From Brachypterus glaber (lineage: Eukaryota; Arthropoda; Insecta; Coleoptera; Kateretidae), in NCBI GenBank assembly GCA_958510825.1, contig OY294044.1, positions 103,764,893-103,828,892 on the forward strand: a stretch of DNA of 64,000 bases, written 5' to 3'. Below the pieces are notes generated by a model. It was given only the letters and a program-made list of their open reading frames with translations, was not told the DNA's origin and searched no databases. This document shows, piece after piece, positions 33,750 through 44,629 of this stretch (its first letter is position 1; the number at the start of each line of letters is the position of its first letter). Position numbers and translations under genes: made by a program.

Positions 33750-33790
33750 CCCTGAAGATGTCTCTAGTAGTAAGAGATGAAACGTCGGAA
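33750..33790 (+). ncRNA. Candidate hammerhead ribozyme core, plus strand
   Basis: This is the same core as at 32500-32538, in the inverted copy: CTGAAGA at 33752-33758, then the stem, then GAAAC at 33779-33783. One base differs (GAGATGAAAC instead of GAGACGAAAC), which loses one closing pair of stem II. Confidence 0.6.
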
Positions 33791-34079
33791 AGTGAAAATC
33801 CATTAACACGGTCTAAACCCGAAAGTGAAAGTTCTTTATATCTTAATGGCCGTGAAAGCTTAAAATCTAAAATTAAACCCTTTTGTTATTATATAAACAT
33901 AAAAACTATGAAATAAGGCGATTTTAGGAAGGAAAATTATTAAAAAAAAAAAATACCCTTATACATGAAAAAATGGCTTTACCAGGGTAAAAATATTGTA
34001 AAAATTGACGTATGAAGTTTATTTATGCAAAAAAGGTTACTTTGAAATTTTTCTCATAGGTCATTTTTTTAGAAATTCA

Positions 34080-34738
34080 TTGAAAGTACCAGTTAATTTT
34101 TTTAAGAGAAAGAACAGGATGTCCAAAAAAAATCACAAATCCCATAAATTGTAAAAAAATCACTTTTCGATTATTTGGCCAAAAGGCATAATGATATGTA
34201 CATATTGCTTTGAAATGTGGGTGTTTTTTTTTCGGATTTTTTAAAATAAACTTCCTACAACTTTATTTAATGTGTTTTATTACATAATTTAACATATTTC
34301 AAGGCTTTTTGAGATATTTCTTTTTTGTACACCCTGTACTTTTTTCAAAAAAGTAAGTATATACCCTGAATTCGGATATATTGGAAAATACCCTAGCCTT
34401 TATTAACCTCATGTGTCAATTTTTAGCATTTTTACCCCATAAAAATTTGTTTTATTTTTGTAGAGGGTCAATGCCCCCTGGGGCATAAAAATTGAGAATT
34501 CCTTTATTATCCAGAAACACTTTTTTGTTCCATAAACGTCCAATATCAAAGTTTTTATATCCTTAAAAAATATATAAACCCTTCACATGATCTTATATTT
34601 AAAAATGCGCCGGGCGGGACCTCTAAATATTTTTTAAAAAATCTAAAAAAAAATCAGGCTTGTTCTTTCATCTAAAAGAACAATTTTGAGGAATGGGACC
34701 CCAACAATTCCGTAGGTCCTGGGCACCCTAATACATAT
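34080..34738 (+). repeat. Dispersed repeat, direct copy 1 (copy 2 at 35330-36150)
   Basis: Shared blocks include AAGAACAGGATGTC, AATCACAAATCCCATAAA, CCTTTATTATCCAGAAACAC and GCGCCGGGCGGG. The end is CTGGGCACCCTAAT here and CCGGGAACCCTAAT in the second copy. Confidence 0.8.
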
Positions 34739-34847
34739 TTTCAGATTAGAGTTGTAAAGTAAGTAAAAAGTTGTATGTGCACAAAACCACGTTTTGTCAA
34801 TACTTGTGTGAATTAGTTGTATGAACTCTTAAAAAATTAAAAATAGC

Positions 34848-34908
34848 GTTACAGGGGGGGGTGGTTCCAAAATGATCAAAATTTGCGTAACGTAATACTT
34901 GAACGTTC
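34848..34908 (-). repeat. Half copy of the GGGAACGTTC MITE
   Basis: GCGTTACAGGGGGGGGTGG through TTGCGTAACGTAATACTTGA to CGTTCCCT matches the right half of the MITEs at 43153 and 60593. Confidence 0.8.
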
Positions 34909-35213
34909 CCTTTACGTTTTAAATCTGTAAAAAAATAACCATGTATATTTCTATCCTCAGTGGAAATATACTTCAAAATTAAATCATATCGAAAAAAAAA
35001 ACGTGTAAACTAGATCCTGCAGGCCTATATATTCTTCTGAGACCTCCCGGTCAATCAAATAGACATTGATTTTGGATGTAGTTTCTGATTTTACTTTCCC
35101 CCGAGAAAAGTCTCGGGGTAGTAAAGAAAACTAAAAAATTTATTTGTATTGTTTTTTACGTCTCTCGACGTTTTATATGAAAAAAAGTTTTCCGTCAAAA
35201 AAAAAATTCCGTC

Positions 35214-35231
35214 TGTCGGTTTCTCTGCCTT

Positions 35232-35272
<41 letters not shown>

Positions 35273-35292
35273 TCGTCCGTCCGTCTGTCGAT
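35214..35292 (+). repeat. CTGT-rich microsatellite
   Basis: About ten CTGT units with interrupted flanks. Open frames on both strands here are only the repeat. Confidence 0.9.
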
Positions 35293-35329
35293 AAATTTGT
35301 AACCACGATAACTTTATTTATATTTTTTT

Positions 35330-36150
35330 TCGAAAATATTCATTATCAAGTACCAATTAATATTTATTTCTTTAAGAAAAAGAACAGGATGTCAAAAAAA
35401 AATCACAAATCCCATAAAATGTAAAAAAAAATCACTTTATTTCGATAAAAGAGATGATATTTGGCCAAAAAGCATAATAATATGTATAAATTGCTTTGGA
35501 TTTTATAACTGGGTGTTTTTATAACAGGGTGTTGCGGATTTTTTTTTTTCAGTTTTTTAAAAATAAAGTGCTACACTTTTTTTGAAAAAAACTTTATATA
35601 ACGTGTTTTATTAATACAATACAAAAAGGCATTTTGAAAACATTTTTAATTTATTTGCTACAAAATTGATACTTTATTGTAATTTAATGCTTTTTTTAAC
35701 TTTTATTGAGATATTTAATTATTTTTTGGACACCCTGTACTTTTTTTCAAAAAAGTAAATATAATCCCTAAAGTTGGACATATTGAAGCATTTTTACTCC
35801 ATACAAAATCCGTTTTATTTTTTTAGAGGGGCATAAACATTTAAAAATATTCCTTTATTATCCAGAAACACTTTTTTGTTCCATGAACGCCCAATATCAA
35901 AGTTTGTATATTTATATATTTTTTAAAAAATCTAAAAAAAAAAAAGATCTGTTTTTCACCTAAATTTTGAGGGGTGGGACCAATAAACACCCAATATCAA
36001 AGTTTGTATATTTAAAAAAGCGCCGGGCGGGCCCTCTAAATATTTTAAAAAAAATCTAAATAAAAATCAGGGTTGTTTTTTCACCTAAATGAATAATTTT
36101 GAGGGGTGGGACCCAAACAATTCCTTAGGTCCCGGGAACCCTAATGCACG
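35330..36150 (+). repeat. Dispersed repeat, direct copy 2
   Basis: This is a longer, more diverged version of 34080-34738; the GCGCCGGGCGGG block near 36020 has been partly duplicated around 35895-36000. Confidence 0.75.
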
Positions 36151-36235
36151 TTATATGAATTAAAATTATAACTCGATTTGTAATAATAATATTAATAATT
36201 ATAATAATATAATGCCGATGAACGTTGTTAATTCT

Positions 36236-36962
36236 TACATATAAAGCGGTCCAAAAGTCAGCCCCCCCCTCTTAACTTTTGAACCAGTTGAGATATCGAC
36301 TTCAAATTTGTAACTTTTAAATAAGACAACTTAAACTATCTTTTAGCATATATTTGATATTTTCAGCTCTTAAAATGTGGGCAGGGGGGGCATGGGGGGA
36401 CATTTTTTAAATGAAAAGGGGGGTCGTGTAATACATCATTTTAAATCTTATAAAATTCCCCATTTAACTCCATATTTTTAAATTAAAAAAAAAATGGGTT
36501 TAAAATGGGGTTGAAAATGGGTAATAATGTCAAAATTCTTTAAAAAAAAACAAATAATTTTTTAAAAATGCCTAATTTTATCATAAAAAAATGCTAATTA
36601 TACTTTTAAACTAATTTTAGTTGACATAGATAAAAATTTATAAAAAAAAACCTAAAAAATCGAATGTTTTAGCACAAAAAAATGAAAAATCAAATCCTTA
36701 AAAAACATTTTTAAAAAATTTAAAAATATTAGTTTAAATAGAGAATTTTATAAGCTTTAAAATGATGTACAACACGATACCCCTTTCCATTTAAAAAAAT
36801 GTCCCCCCATGCCCCCCTGCCCACATTTTAAGAGCTGAAAATATCAAATATATGCTAAAAGATAGTTTAAGTTGTCTTATTTAAGAGTTCTAAATTTGAA
36901 ATCGATATCTCAACTCGTTCAAAAGTTAAAAGGGGGGGGGTTGACTTTTGGACCGCACTGTA
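36236..36962. mobile_element. Poly-G foldback element, 727 bp
   Basis: The ends TACATAAAGCGGTCCAAAAG and CTTTTGGACCGCACTGTA are inverted. Arms of ~270 bp pair almost throughout, including the block GGGGGGGCATGGGGGGACAT against its complement. A half copy lies at 18295-18600, with diverged traces near 58370-58500 and at the very end of the window. Confidence 0.85.
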
Positions 36963-37427
36963 TAATCATAGGATCGTAATAAAGCTTAAAATTTATTACC
37001 CGCGAGTAAAATTATTTCAATTAATGGAATTTATTTTATTTAAAAAAAAAATATTCAAAAGGGCAAGAAATTTTTTATTGATTCAATAAAAGTGATAAAA
37101 AAATAATAGAATATTTTTTTTAGTCTATAAAAGATTTCAACCGTTTTACGTTTTCGATATTTATTTTAAAAGTATTCCATTTTTATAGACTTTTATTAAG
37201 TATCTATAGCCAATATATATAAAAAGAATTTAGGATTTGCTGTTAGTTTGAGTTCGGGTCTCAGGAGGCTATAACAAATTTTTGACCCTAAAGTTATATG
37301 TATTAAAGATCGAATAATCTTCTGTTTTTTTACAACGCAATAAAAAGGGACGAAGTTGGATTTTTGTAAATTAATTGTAAATGTAAACGATTTCTAAAAC
37401 ATATTTTATTATGTTTGACAAGATTGT
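36963..37427. other. Gene-free stretch
   Basis: Nothing recognised. Confidence 0.4.
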
Positions 37428-37875
37428 CAAATTAGCTTTTTGATTTTTGGGGAATAGGGCTTTGGATCTGACTAAAATTGTTATCTAATTTTGCTGTGAC
37501 GTTTCGACTTTGGATTTTCGTCGTTTTCGAACAGAGAATTAAAGCCAAAGATTAGTCATTGTCACTAACAGTAAACATTCACATAAACAAAACATTATTT
37601 AAACAAATAAATAACAGTTAAAAAATAAAATTAAGACTGTACTTTTCTATACGATTCTAAAAAGTACAATGTCTTTTATTTTTTAACTGTTCTTTATTTG
37701 TTTAAATAATGTTTTGTTTATGTGAGTGTTTATTGTTAGTGACAATGACTAATCCTTGGCTTTAATTCTCTGTTCGAAAACGACAAAAATCCATCGTAGA
37801 AACCTCACAGCAAAATTAGATAACAATTTTAGTCAGATCCAAAGCCCTATTCCCCAAAAATCAAAAAGCTAAATT
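37428..37875. repeat. Foldback element, ~448 bp
   Basis: AGCTTTTTGATTTTTGGGGA at the left pairs with its complement at the right; arms of about 190 bp are nearly perfect and the loop is only ~60 bp. No coding frame. Confidence 0.85.
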
Positions 37876-38109
37876 ATACAAATCGGGCAAAACTTTCAAC
37901 TTGATTGTCAAATTATACAGTAAGTAATTTTAAAATGAATCGGATAGTCTGTATGTCGGTCTGGATTTGTGACCACTATAACTCGAGACTTTAAATTTGG
38001 ACCATGGATTCCTTAACCAAAGTTCTTAGCTGTGATTGTTTTTGGTTGGACTGGACTGGTTGTGGTAAGGGGGCTAAGGGGGGTAAAAAAGTTGTAGACT
38101 TCCATGATA

Positions 38110-38190
38110 TTTGAGCTATATAGCTGTTGATAGAGCATTTGACTGGTGTTCGAAAAGTCTCAGGTTCAAATCATGGTTGTGGAAGAAACT
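38110..38190 (+). tRNA. tRNA-like pseudogene or SINE head
   Basis: AGCTGTTGATAGAGCATTTG resembles an A box and D arm, and GGTTCAAATCATGG resembles a B box/T arm, at normal spacing. The acceptor stem does not pair well. It is more likely a decayed tRNA or SINE head than a working gene. Confidence 0.4.
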
Positions 38191-38559
38191 TTTTATTTCA
38201 TACTCTTATCTCAAATATTATGTCCGAAACTCCAGTAACCTTTCTACTACATTAGAATTAATACACGGAAAAAACTTAGATTATTAAAATAATATTTGTC
38301 ACAAATATAGTTTTTCTTCAAGCGTACTAAAATGTCCATATTTTATAACTGAACACACTAGTTAGAAGTGATCTATTTTTTTTACAGTAAAAAAATGAGT
38401 TCATTGTTGTACGCCGAAAAAAAAGTTAGTTAGCAAAACCACCACTGGCGGCAGCACTCTTTGACTTAGATGACAGCCATACTTCAAACTTGTTTGTTTA
38501 TTATGTAAACAGGTGGTTGACTCGAGATTCTGTGCAAAAACCTTGTGTGAAATTGATTA

Positions 38560-38695
38560 AAAATGATTGAAGAATATATGGTTTATACACCTATAAATCC
38601 GAAATTGCAAATGCTACGTTAGACAAGTTACCATCGAAATCGCGAAAAGTGTACGATTTAGCCTACGAAAAAAAAATTAAAATGAGCTAAGGAAG
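38560..38695 (+). pseudogene. Short coding-like fragment, possibly Crypton/tyrosine-recombinase related
   Basis: One frame reads GLYTYKSEIANATL, then DKLPSKSRKVYDLAYEKK, before a stop at about 38692. The motif 'LP.KS...Y...Y' is common near the N-terminus of tyrosine-recombinase-like proteins of Crypton origin in animals. A related phrase (ENLLPQKS) is in the 42-codon frame at 45303. The piece is too short to be sure. Confidence 0.3.
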
Positions 38696-38803
38696 GTTTA
38701 AGTTTCTTTCGAAAGGGTTTTATTGGCCTATTTTAATAAAAAAACATACTTTATTACTGAATAAATTAAATTTAAAAATTAATATTAAAAAAATATATAT
38801 ATA

Positions 38804-40784
38804 CAGGGTTATTCACGGAAGTGGCCTATTAAACGTTTATGGAGAACCAATAACTCTGAAAGTCTGCTAATTTGCACTTTGGGGTTTTTGAATATAGGCA
38901 ATCGATTAAAAATGTTTTCATGCTTGTGCCACTTCCGGTTGTACCGGAAGTGGCACTCAACTTTAATTTTTTAAATGGAACACCCCATATATTTTTTAAT
39001 TTTTAAAATTTGCATAAAATTTGCTTTATTTTAATGTATAACACGTTATGTCTATCTCCAGTAGTTTTTGAGTTATTCAAGTTTTTAGCGAAAAATAAGC
39101 AAATTCAAGCACCCCTAAAAACAATAATTTCTCCTTGATTTTTTAAATTGAAGAAAAGTTGTTTTGTATTTTGCTCAACGATGGTTAAGCGAATCATTCT
39201 AAGCTAAAATGGAATCCAAAATTTATACAGGGTGTCTGAAAAAGCAGGTCAAACTTAACAAAATTAAAATAGCCATAACTCTTTTTTTTTAAATGACACC
39301 CTACATTTTTTTTATTTGTTTAAATAGAGAATTCAATTTTCTTTAAAATAAGTACAGGATACCCTATACCTAACTTTAACCGTTTTCGAGCTGTTTGCAA
39401 ATTAATGTGAAAAAGAAGTATTTTGCAGTATTTCTGCAATTACGTAAATTTTTAAAATTGTATTGTGTTTTTATTTCTTTTAACCTAAATGTTATCGTTC
39501 TTATCGTGATAAATTAGTGTAAAATAATGGCAGAGGCTTATTCTTACCCTGTTATTTTGGATTTATTTGCTATTTTTGGTGAAAATTATAAAATAATTAG
39601 TAGAACCTGCAGAAACTTTAATACAAAATATCCTGATTTACCAAGAATGTCATGTAAAAAATTTAGAAGAATACACAAAAATTTTTCGCAATTTGGAAAA
39701 GAAAATGCAGTGAAATCTCTTACGAAACCAATTACAAACAACGAAGATAACGAAGTCAATATTTTGGGTTACTTTTATGCATATCCACATGCCTCAATTC
39801 CTGCAGCTAGTTACGACTTGGGAATTTCCTATTCAAGCATCCAAAGAATTTTAAGAAACCACAAGATGCACGATTACAAAAAGCAAAAAATACAGGCCTT
39901 AAAACCTAATGATTTTCAAAATAGAGTGGACTTTTGTGAAAATCTTTTGATAAATATTCAAGAAAAACCAAACTTTTTAAAAAGAATAATTTGGACGGAC
40001 GAGGCTAAATTTTCTCAACAGGGTATTTTTAACAGAAGAAATGTACACTACTGGGCGCATGAAAATCCAGTTTTAAGGTAAATATAATGATCTTTGAGGT
40101 AAATAAATAAAAATCAATTAATTTTTCTGGCCTATTTTATAAAATATAACAAATTTTAACAGAAATACGGCTTTTTCACAATAATTTGCAAATAGCTCAA
40201 AAACGGTTAAAGTTAGGTATAGGGTATCCTATACTTCTTTTAAAGAAAACTTAATTCTCTATTTAACCAAATAAAAAAAAATGTAGGGTGCCATTTAAAA
40301 AAAAATGAGTTATGGCTATATTAAATTTGTTAGATTTGACCTGCTCTTTCAGACACCCTGTATAATTTTTGGGTTCCATTTTAGCATAGGATAATTCGTT
40401 TAAGCATCATTGAGCAAAACACAAAACATCTTTTCTCCAATTGAAAAAATCAAGGAGAAATTATTGTTTTTAGGGGTGCTTGAATTTACTTATTTTTCGC
40501 TAAAAACTTGAATAACTCAAAAACTACTGAAGATAGACATGAAGTATTATACATCAAAATAAAGCAAATTTAATGCAAATTTTAAAAATTAAAAAATATA
40601 TGAGGTGTTCTATTTAAAAACTCAAAGTTAAGTGCCACTTCCGGTACAACCGGAAGTTGCACAAGCATGAAAATATTTTTAATCGATAGGCCATATTCAA
40701 AAACCCCAAAGTGCAAATTAGCAGACTTTTAAAGTTATTGGTTCTCCATAAACGTTTAATAGGCCACTTCCGTGAATAACCCTG
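38804..40784 (+). mobile_element. Tc1/mariner-type element with ~640-bp inverted repeats
   Basis: TA dinucleotides (38802-38803, 40785-40786) flank the ends CAGGGTTATTCACGGAAGTG and CACTTCCGTGAATAACCCTG. The inverted repeats are about 640 bp each (to about 39445 and from about 40155). They leave only ~700 bp in the middle, occupied by a truncated transposase. The arms include their own small palindrome (CCACTTCCGG-TTGTA-CCGGAAGTGG). Confidence 0.88.
39527..40081 (+). pseudogene. Truncated mariner-type transposase
   Basis: The frame has 184 residues with a helix-turn-helix region about 78-111 (ASYDLGISYSSIQRILR) and the first catalytic Asp at 158 in RIIWTDEAKF. Tc1/mariner transposases need a second Asp and a third Asp or Glu further on; both are missing since the frame stops right after WAHENP. 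The stop lies about 75 bases before the right inverted repeat begins, so the 3' half of the gene was lost. A donor-like AAGGTAAAT overlaps the stop, so an intron cannot be excluded, but no second exon is seen. The protein should bind ends but not cut. Confidence 0.85.
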
Positions 40785-40786
40785 TA

Positions 40787-41384
40787 TATAGGATGCTTGA
40801 AGAAAAAATAGTATGTTTCACTCAGCGCTTCGCGTCGTCCGTAAATTCTACAGACTAGTAAAAAAATGCTTTACTTTTCCTCTTAGTAAAACAATATACT
40901 ATTTTTCTCGGAGTATGTGTAGCTAGTTTAATATAAATAGTGAATAAAATGTATCGATTTATTTAATAAATCAATTAGGAAATTAATGCACCTCGTAAAT
41001 TAATTTAATTATACATTGTAAAAACGAAAATAGATTTTATTGGTATTTTTTCGGAACAACAAATCAAAGAATAATAAATAAAAAGCCCAAAGAAATTTAA
41101 AACCTAATTAAATCTTTAATATGTGTACCGATGTACTCGCTGTGTTCCTATCCTTTTCGTAAAAACAATACAAAATAAACTTCTACCCAGTAAACACAAA
41201 ACATCTACAAGAAGTTCTCACAAAGTTGCATCAAGAAGTTCAACTTCTTATAAGATCTATTTTTTTTATTCTTTAGAATGTGCTGGAGAATTACGAATGT
41301 CCGCCAAGCCAGGAATTCTACAAAACTTCGCAAATTACACGTTTTTTTTAAGTTTTACCATAGGGATGTACATTATATTTATAA
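40787..41384. other. Gene-free stretch with a MITE-like trace
   Basis: AATAGTATGTTTCACTCAG (40809) and an inverse-like AAAACAATATACTATTTTT (about 40888) may be the ends of an ~100-bp MITE similar to that at 43448. Open frames here lack any recognisable domain. Confidence 0.4.
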
Positions 41385-41386
41385 AG

Positions 41387-41554
41387 CATAGGCGTAAGGA
41401 GGGGGGGGCTTAGCCCCCCCCCCCAAATTTTTCTAACCCCCCCCCCCCAAATCAAACTATAAAAGTCTCACAGACAGACAAACTTAAAAATTACGCATAT
41501 ATTTTTAGGGGCTCAAGCCCCCCTCAAAATTTGGACCTGGTTACGCCTCTGTCA
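41387..41554. repeat. Poly-G/poly-C hairpin repeat
   Basis: CATAGGCGTAAGGAGGGG at the left pairs with the inverse form ending GTTACGCCTCTG at the right. Inner blocks of GGGGGCTTAGCCCCC and GGGGCTCAAGCCCC are themselves palindromic. Confidence 0.7.
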
Positions 41555-42009
41555 TAAAGAATTCTATACATAGTAACAATTAATTCTTTTATATATTTAT
41601 ATGCACTTCTAATAAACTTCGCAGCTTGCAAGTTTTTTGTAAAAAAAAGCTTGTTTGTTAAAGGGGAAACCTGTAGACTATATAGTGTATTCCCAATGGC
41701 AGGCATAGAGGGTTATTTTTCCCGTTTGGAATTTTGTCCTTCTAGAAATTAAATTTGCCCCACTGTGTATCGCTCTGTCCAGGTATTTGTAACTACCATA
41801 ATTCATGAACGCTTTAAGCTTTATGATTTCAATTTTTATATATCGATTGCGTAGAATGAAAAGCTCGTATATCGGTTTTCAATAAACTTGTCACTGACAT
41901 TAAATGTCTTTGTCAAAACTTAAAAATGTAGGGGAGATTATATCACCATGTGCATATTTTTTTCTTGTAAGCCCTATTTTTCAAAAATAAATATATTTTA
42001 ATTTGTTCA

Positions 42010-42530
42010 ATTTGTGGAAGGACAAGGTTAAAAATGATCGAATTTTTGCCCCTCCGATAAAAGTTTATTAATAGTATTGAATAGTTATTTTGGTTCCAAA
42101 ATAACTAAAAAATATTTTTAAATTGTTAAAAATAATCATATTTTTGCTCCTCCAATAGAGGTTATGTGATTATAAAATAGTAAAAATACTTATTTAGCCA
42201 AAAACAATCGGGAACAATTTTAAAATGTGCTATTGCGTAATCATTTGAAAACGATCCACCCCAAATACCTTGTAAACTAAGCACAATATAAAAATTAACA
42301 ATTATTTCATTTTGTGCTTAGTTTGCGAGGTATTTGGTGTGGATTATTTTCGAATGATCACCCTACCCTGTATTACGCAATAACATATTTCAAAAATGTT
42401 CCCGATTGTTTTCGGCGAAATAAGTATTTTTTACAATTATTTTAGGACAAAAATAACCATTTTATTTCAATTGGACGGGCAATGATTTTTAACATTGCCT
42501 TTGCTTAATAAAGTTTAGATATTCGTTAAA
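42010..42530. repeat. Inner foldback, arms ~200 bp
   Basis: TACCTTGTAAACTAAGCACA on the left of centre pairs with TGTGCTTAGTTTGCGAGGTA on the right. Pairing continues outward through ATTGCGTAAT, CAATCGGGAACA and GTTAAAAAT blocks. Confidence 0.8.
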
Positions 42531-42626
42531 GAAGCTACCTTGGTTTTGCTTTTATTTATCGGTAATGGAGCTCTCTACAAGTAGAATTATGAAACAAAAG
42601 ACGTCTACCCTATTTCTATCTCATTT

Positions 42627-42717
42627 GTGCTACACTTTCCAGCCAACCAAATAAATACTGTATTTGTTTTTCATACAACAAATACAGTATTTATTTGGTT
42701 GGCCGGAAAGTGTAGCA
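42627..42717. repeat. Hairpin, ~40-bp stem
   Basis: GCTACACTTTCCAGCCAACC pairs with GGTTGGCCGGAAAGTGTAGC; the stem continues through AAATAAATACTGTATTTGT. A decayed copy is at 42814-42902. Confidence 0.85.
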
Positions 42718-43152
42718 GTGAGCCGCACGAACATAGCTAATGTGAATCTGTAGAATAAGATAATTCTACTAAAATTTAGATGGCGCCAGTAATTTCTTTA
42801 ATAAAAATACTATAGTTACACTTTTTGCCCGGCCAAGTAAATATTGTATTTGTTCAACAAAGAACAAATACAGAATTTGTTTGGTTGGGTGGAAGTGGGA
42901 GTGTATGTATGTCTTCTATCCTTTTTGGGTAGAACTTTTGTTCCTGTCTAATCTAAAGGGAGAAATCTCCATTAAAAAATTATCTGTGATCTCATCTCCC
43001 CTATAGTATAAAACTATTGACGTTCACATTCAATGTCAGTTTAAAAATTCAATATGTCAAAAAAATATCCGAGCTTTTCATTCTACGCGATCGATATGCT
43101 TTAATTTTTCAAAAAAAATTTGTCTTTGAAAAAGAATTTTTTTATGTTTTTA

Positions 43153-43316
43153 GGGAACGTTCAAGTATTACGTAACGTAAATTGCGGCTACCCCCCGTAA
43201 CACCACCCCTATCTGAGGGGTTAGCCAAAATATGAAACCTTTAATAACGCGAGAAACGGGGTAAGAAATGTATGAATTTTGGTACAATTTGCGTTACGTA
43301 ATACTTGAACGTTCCC
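43153..43316. repeat. GGGAACGTTC MITE, 164 bp
   Basis: The ends GGGAACGTTCAAGTATTACG and CGTAATACTTGAACGTTCCC are perfect inverted repeats over more than 20 bp. Further copies are at 60593-60746 (complete) and 34848-34908 (half). Confidence 0.92.
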
Positions 43317-43447
43317 TGGGCCTATAGGATAAAGTTTTAATTTTTTGTTGAGCCTAGCTATAGGATTTTTTTGTTGAGCCTATGCCTAAAGGATAAATTA
43401 TTGATAGCAGTATCTTAGTTATAGAAAAAGATCTAAGTAGGTGAAAT

Positions 43448-43556
43448 TAGTATATTATTTACCAAGTGAGAGAAGTTTAACATTTTTGACCTGCGTCAAA
43501 TTGCGCAAGACGCGGTCTAAAATGTTAAATCTTCACACGTGGAAAATATAGTATTT
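43448..43556. repeat. Palindromic MITE, ~109 bp
   Basis: AGTATATTATTTACCAAGTG at the left pairs with CACGTGGAAAATATAGTAT at the right; the inner stem includes AACATTTTTGACC / GGTCTAAAATGTT. Confidence 0.75.
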
Positions 43557-44226
43557 TTTTCACTACCAGCACAATTAATTAGCTATTTATTTATTTTTTT
43601 TACTAAAATTTAATGAAAAAGCTTATAAAGGAGGATATCGGGTATTGGGCCATCGGCCGTCGTTCGTAAGATTTTTCACAGACACGGGTCTTTAAAAAAG
43701 ACTTAATTTGCCAAATTTTTAGCTCACAAACCATTCCGGAACACCTTCAAAATAGCTCCCGAATAGGTGAATTTTGGTGACATTTAATGACTTTTTCAAA
43801 AAGAAAAAATCAATCTGACAACAGGGCACATTATTAAGTAGTATAAATAATTTAGTTCTCCTTGTCATTTTTGACATCACAAATAACTTGTGTCAGTAAA
43901 TTGTTAAATTAAACAAAATAGTTTTATAGAAATAGAAACTGATTTAAAGAATTTATTATGTATTATACTACATATGTAGAGTATACAGGATATAACAGTT
44001 ATTTAATAAGGAAGAAACTCCGCGACCGGGTAAATTGGATCAAAATAGATTACAGATTATAAAGAAAGTACATGAAATGATTGTATATAACACTGCAGTA
44101 CTGATCTTTTCTTTTTATGAAAGAACAATTATAATGGGATGGTTTGGATTAGATTTGTTGCATTAAAAATTTTTTGTAAAGTTATCAGTGTAATATTTTT
44201 ATCATAAATAGTATAAAATATCTGTG

Positions 44227-44367
44227 TAACCTATTGAAAATGACGGGTCTGGGCGGGTATAAATGGTTCACAAACCGGACTTTAGCGGATGAAGTTCATC
44301 CGCTCAAGTCCGGTTTCTGCACCATTTATACCCGCGTAGACCCGGCATTTTCAACAGGGTAGGTCCT
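44227..44367. repeat. GC-rich near-perfect hairpin MITE, 141 bp
   Basis: The left arm (CCTATTGAAAATGACGGGTC, GGGTATAAATGG, CCGGACTTTAGCGGATGAA) is mirrored by the right arm with a loop close to zero. Its GC content is far above its surroundings. Confidence 0.9.
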
Positions 44368-44629
44368 GAATAACTTTAAATAAATAAATAAATAAAATAT
44401 TCTCCGTCCGTAGACTTTGAGGTTGGTGTTTATTTAGTTTTAATATGGGTTTAAAAGTTAAAACTGATTTAAATTCAACGTTTTTTTCATGAAGAAATTG
44501 GAAACAAAATTCATGAATATGAGAATTCCTTAAGGAAAATTATGTAGTGTATAGGCGCGATTAGATACTCTAGTTTCTTTAGAGAAAAAGTTTTCTCTCA
44601 AATTGGGTAAAGCAAATTAAAACCTAGTA

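Larger units (their letters stand above)
32448..33872. mobile_element. Penelope-like element, head-to-head inverted dimer
   Basis: TTAAACCCTTTT flanks the insertion on both sides (32436-32447, 33873-33884). Inside, a minus-strand copy (32448-33343) and a plus-strand copy (about 33338-33872) meet 5' end to 5' end. Both are 5'-truncated: RT is absent and only the GIY-YIG endonuclease region and 3' end remain. Each 3' end has a hammerhead-like core. Inverted and partial tandem copies are typical of Penelope-like elements. Confidence 0.88.
32275..34738. mobile_element. Element with GGGTGCCCAG ends, interrupted by a Penelope-like insertion
   Basis: TATTAGGGTGCCCAG near 32277 is the inverse of CTGGGCACCCTAATA at about 34722-34736. 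The right part (34080-34736) is repeated in direct orientation at 35330-36150, which ends CCGGGAACCCTAAT. The Penelope-like dimer at 32448-33872 lies inside, with a clean 12-bp duplication. Removing it leaves a ~1-kb non-coding element. Left and right inner segments also share complementary GCTCCCGGC / GCCGGGCGG words. Confidence 0.6.
41838..43105. mobile_element. Composite foldback element, ~1.27 kb
   Basis: TATCGATTGCGTAGAATGAA at the left pairs with TTCATTCTACGCGATCGATA at the right. Complementarity runs ~100 bp inward (ACATTAAATGTC, AGGGGAGAT). Inside lie a second foldback (about 42010-42530, centre near 42290) and two small hairpins (42627-42717 and 42814-42902). No coding frame. Confidence 0.75.

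Noticed and set aside
35091..35424. Frames with Thr/Asp/Arg/Gln or Cys/Leu/Ser/Val repeats
   Set aside because: They are the CTGT microsatellite read in different frames.
37428..37875. Possible hammerhead in the 37.4-kb foldback (GACGTTTCGAC and GAAAC words)
   Set aside because: No CTGANGA box at the needed distance on either strand.
38110..38190. Functional tRNA gene
   Set aside because: A- and B-box-like words are present, but the acceptor stem does not pair and the anticodon arm is poor; kept only as a tRNA-like remnant.
41123..41413. 96-codon frame ending in the poly-G repeat
   Set aside because: No recognisable domain; its end is repeat sequence.
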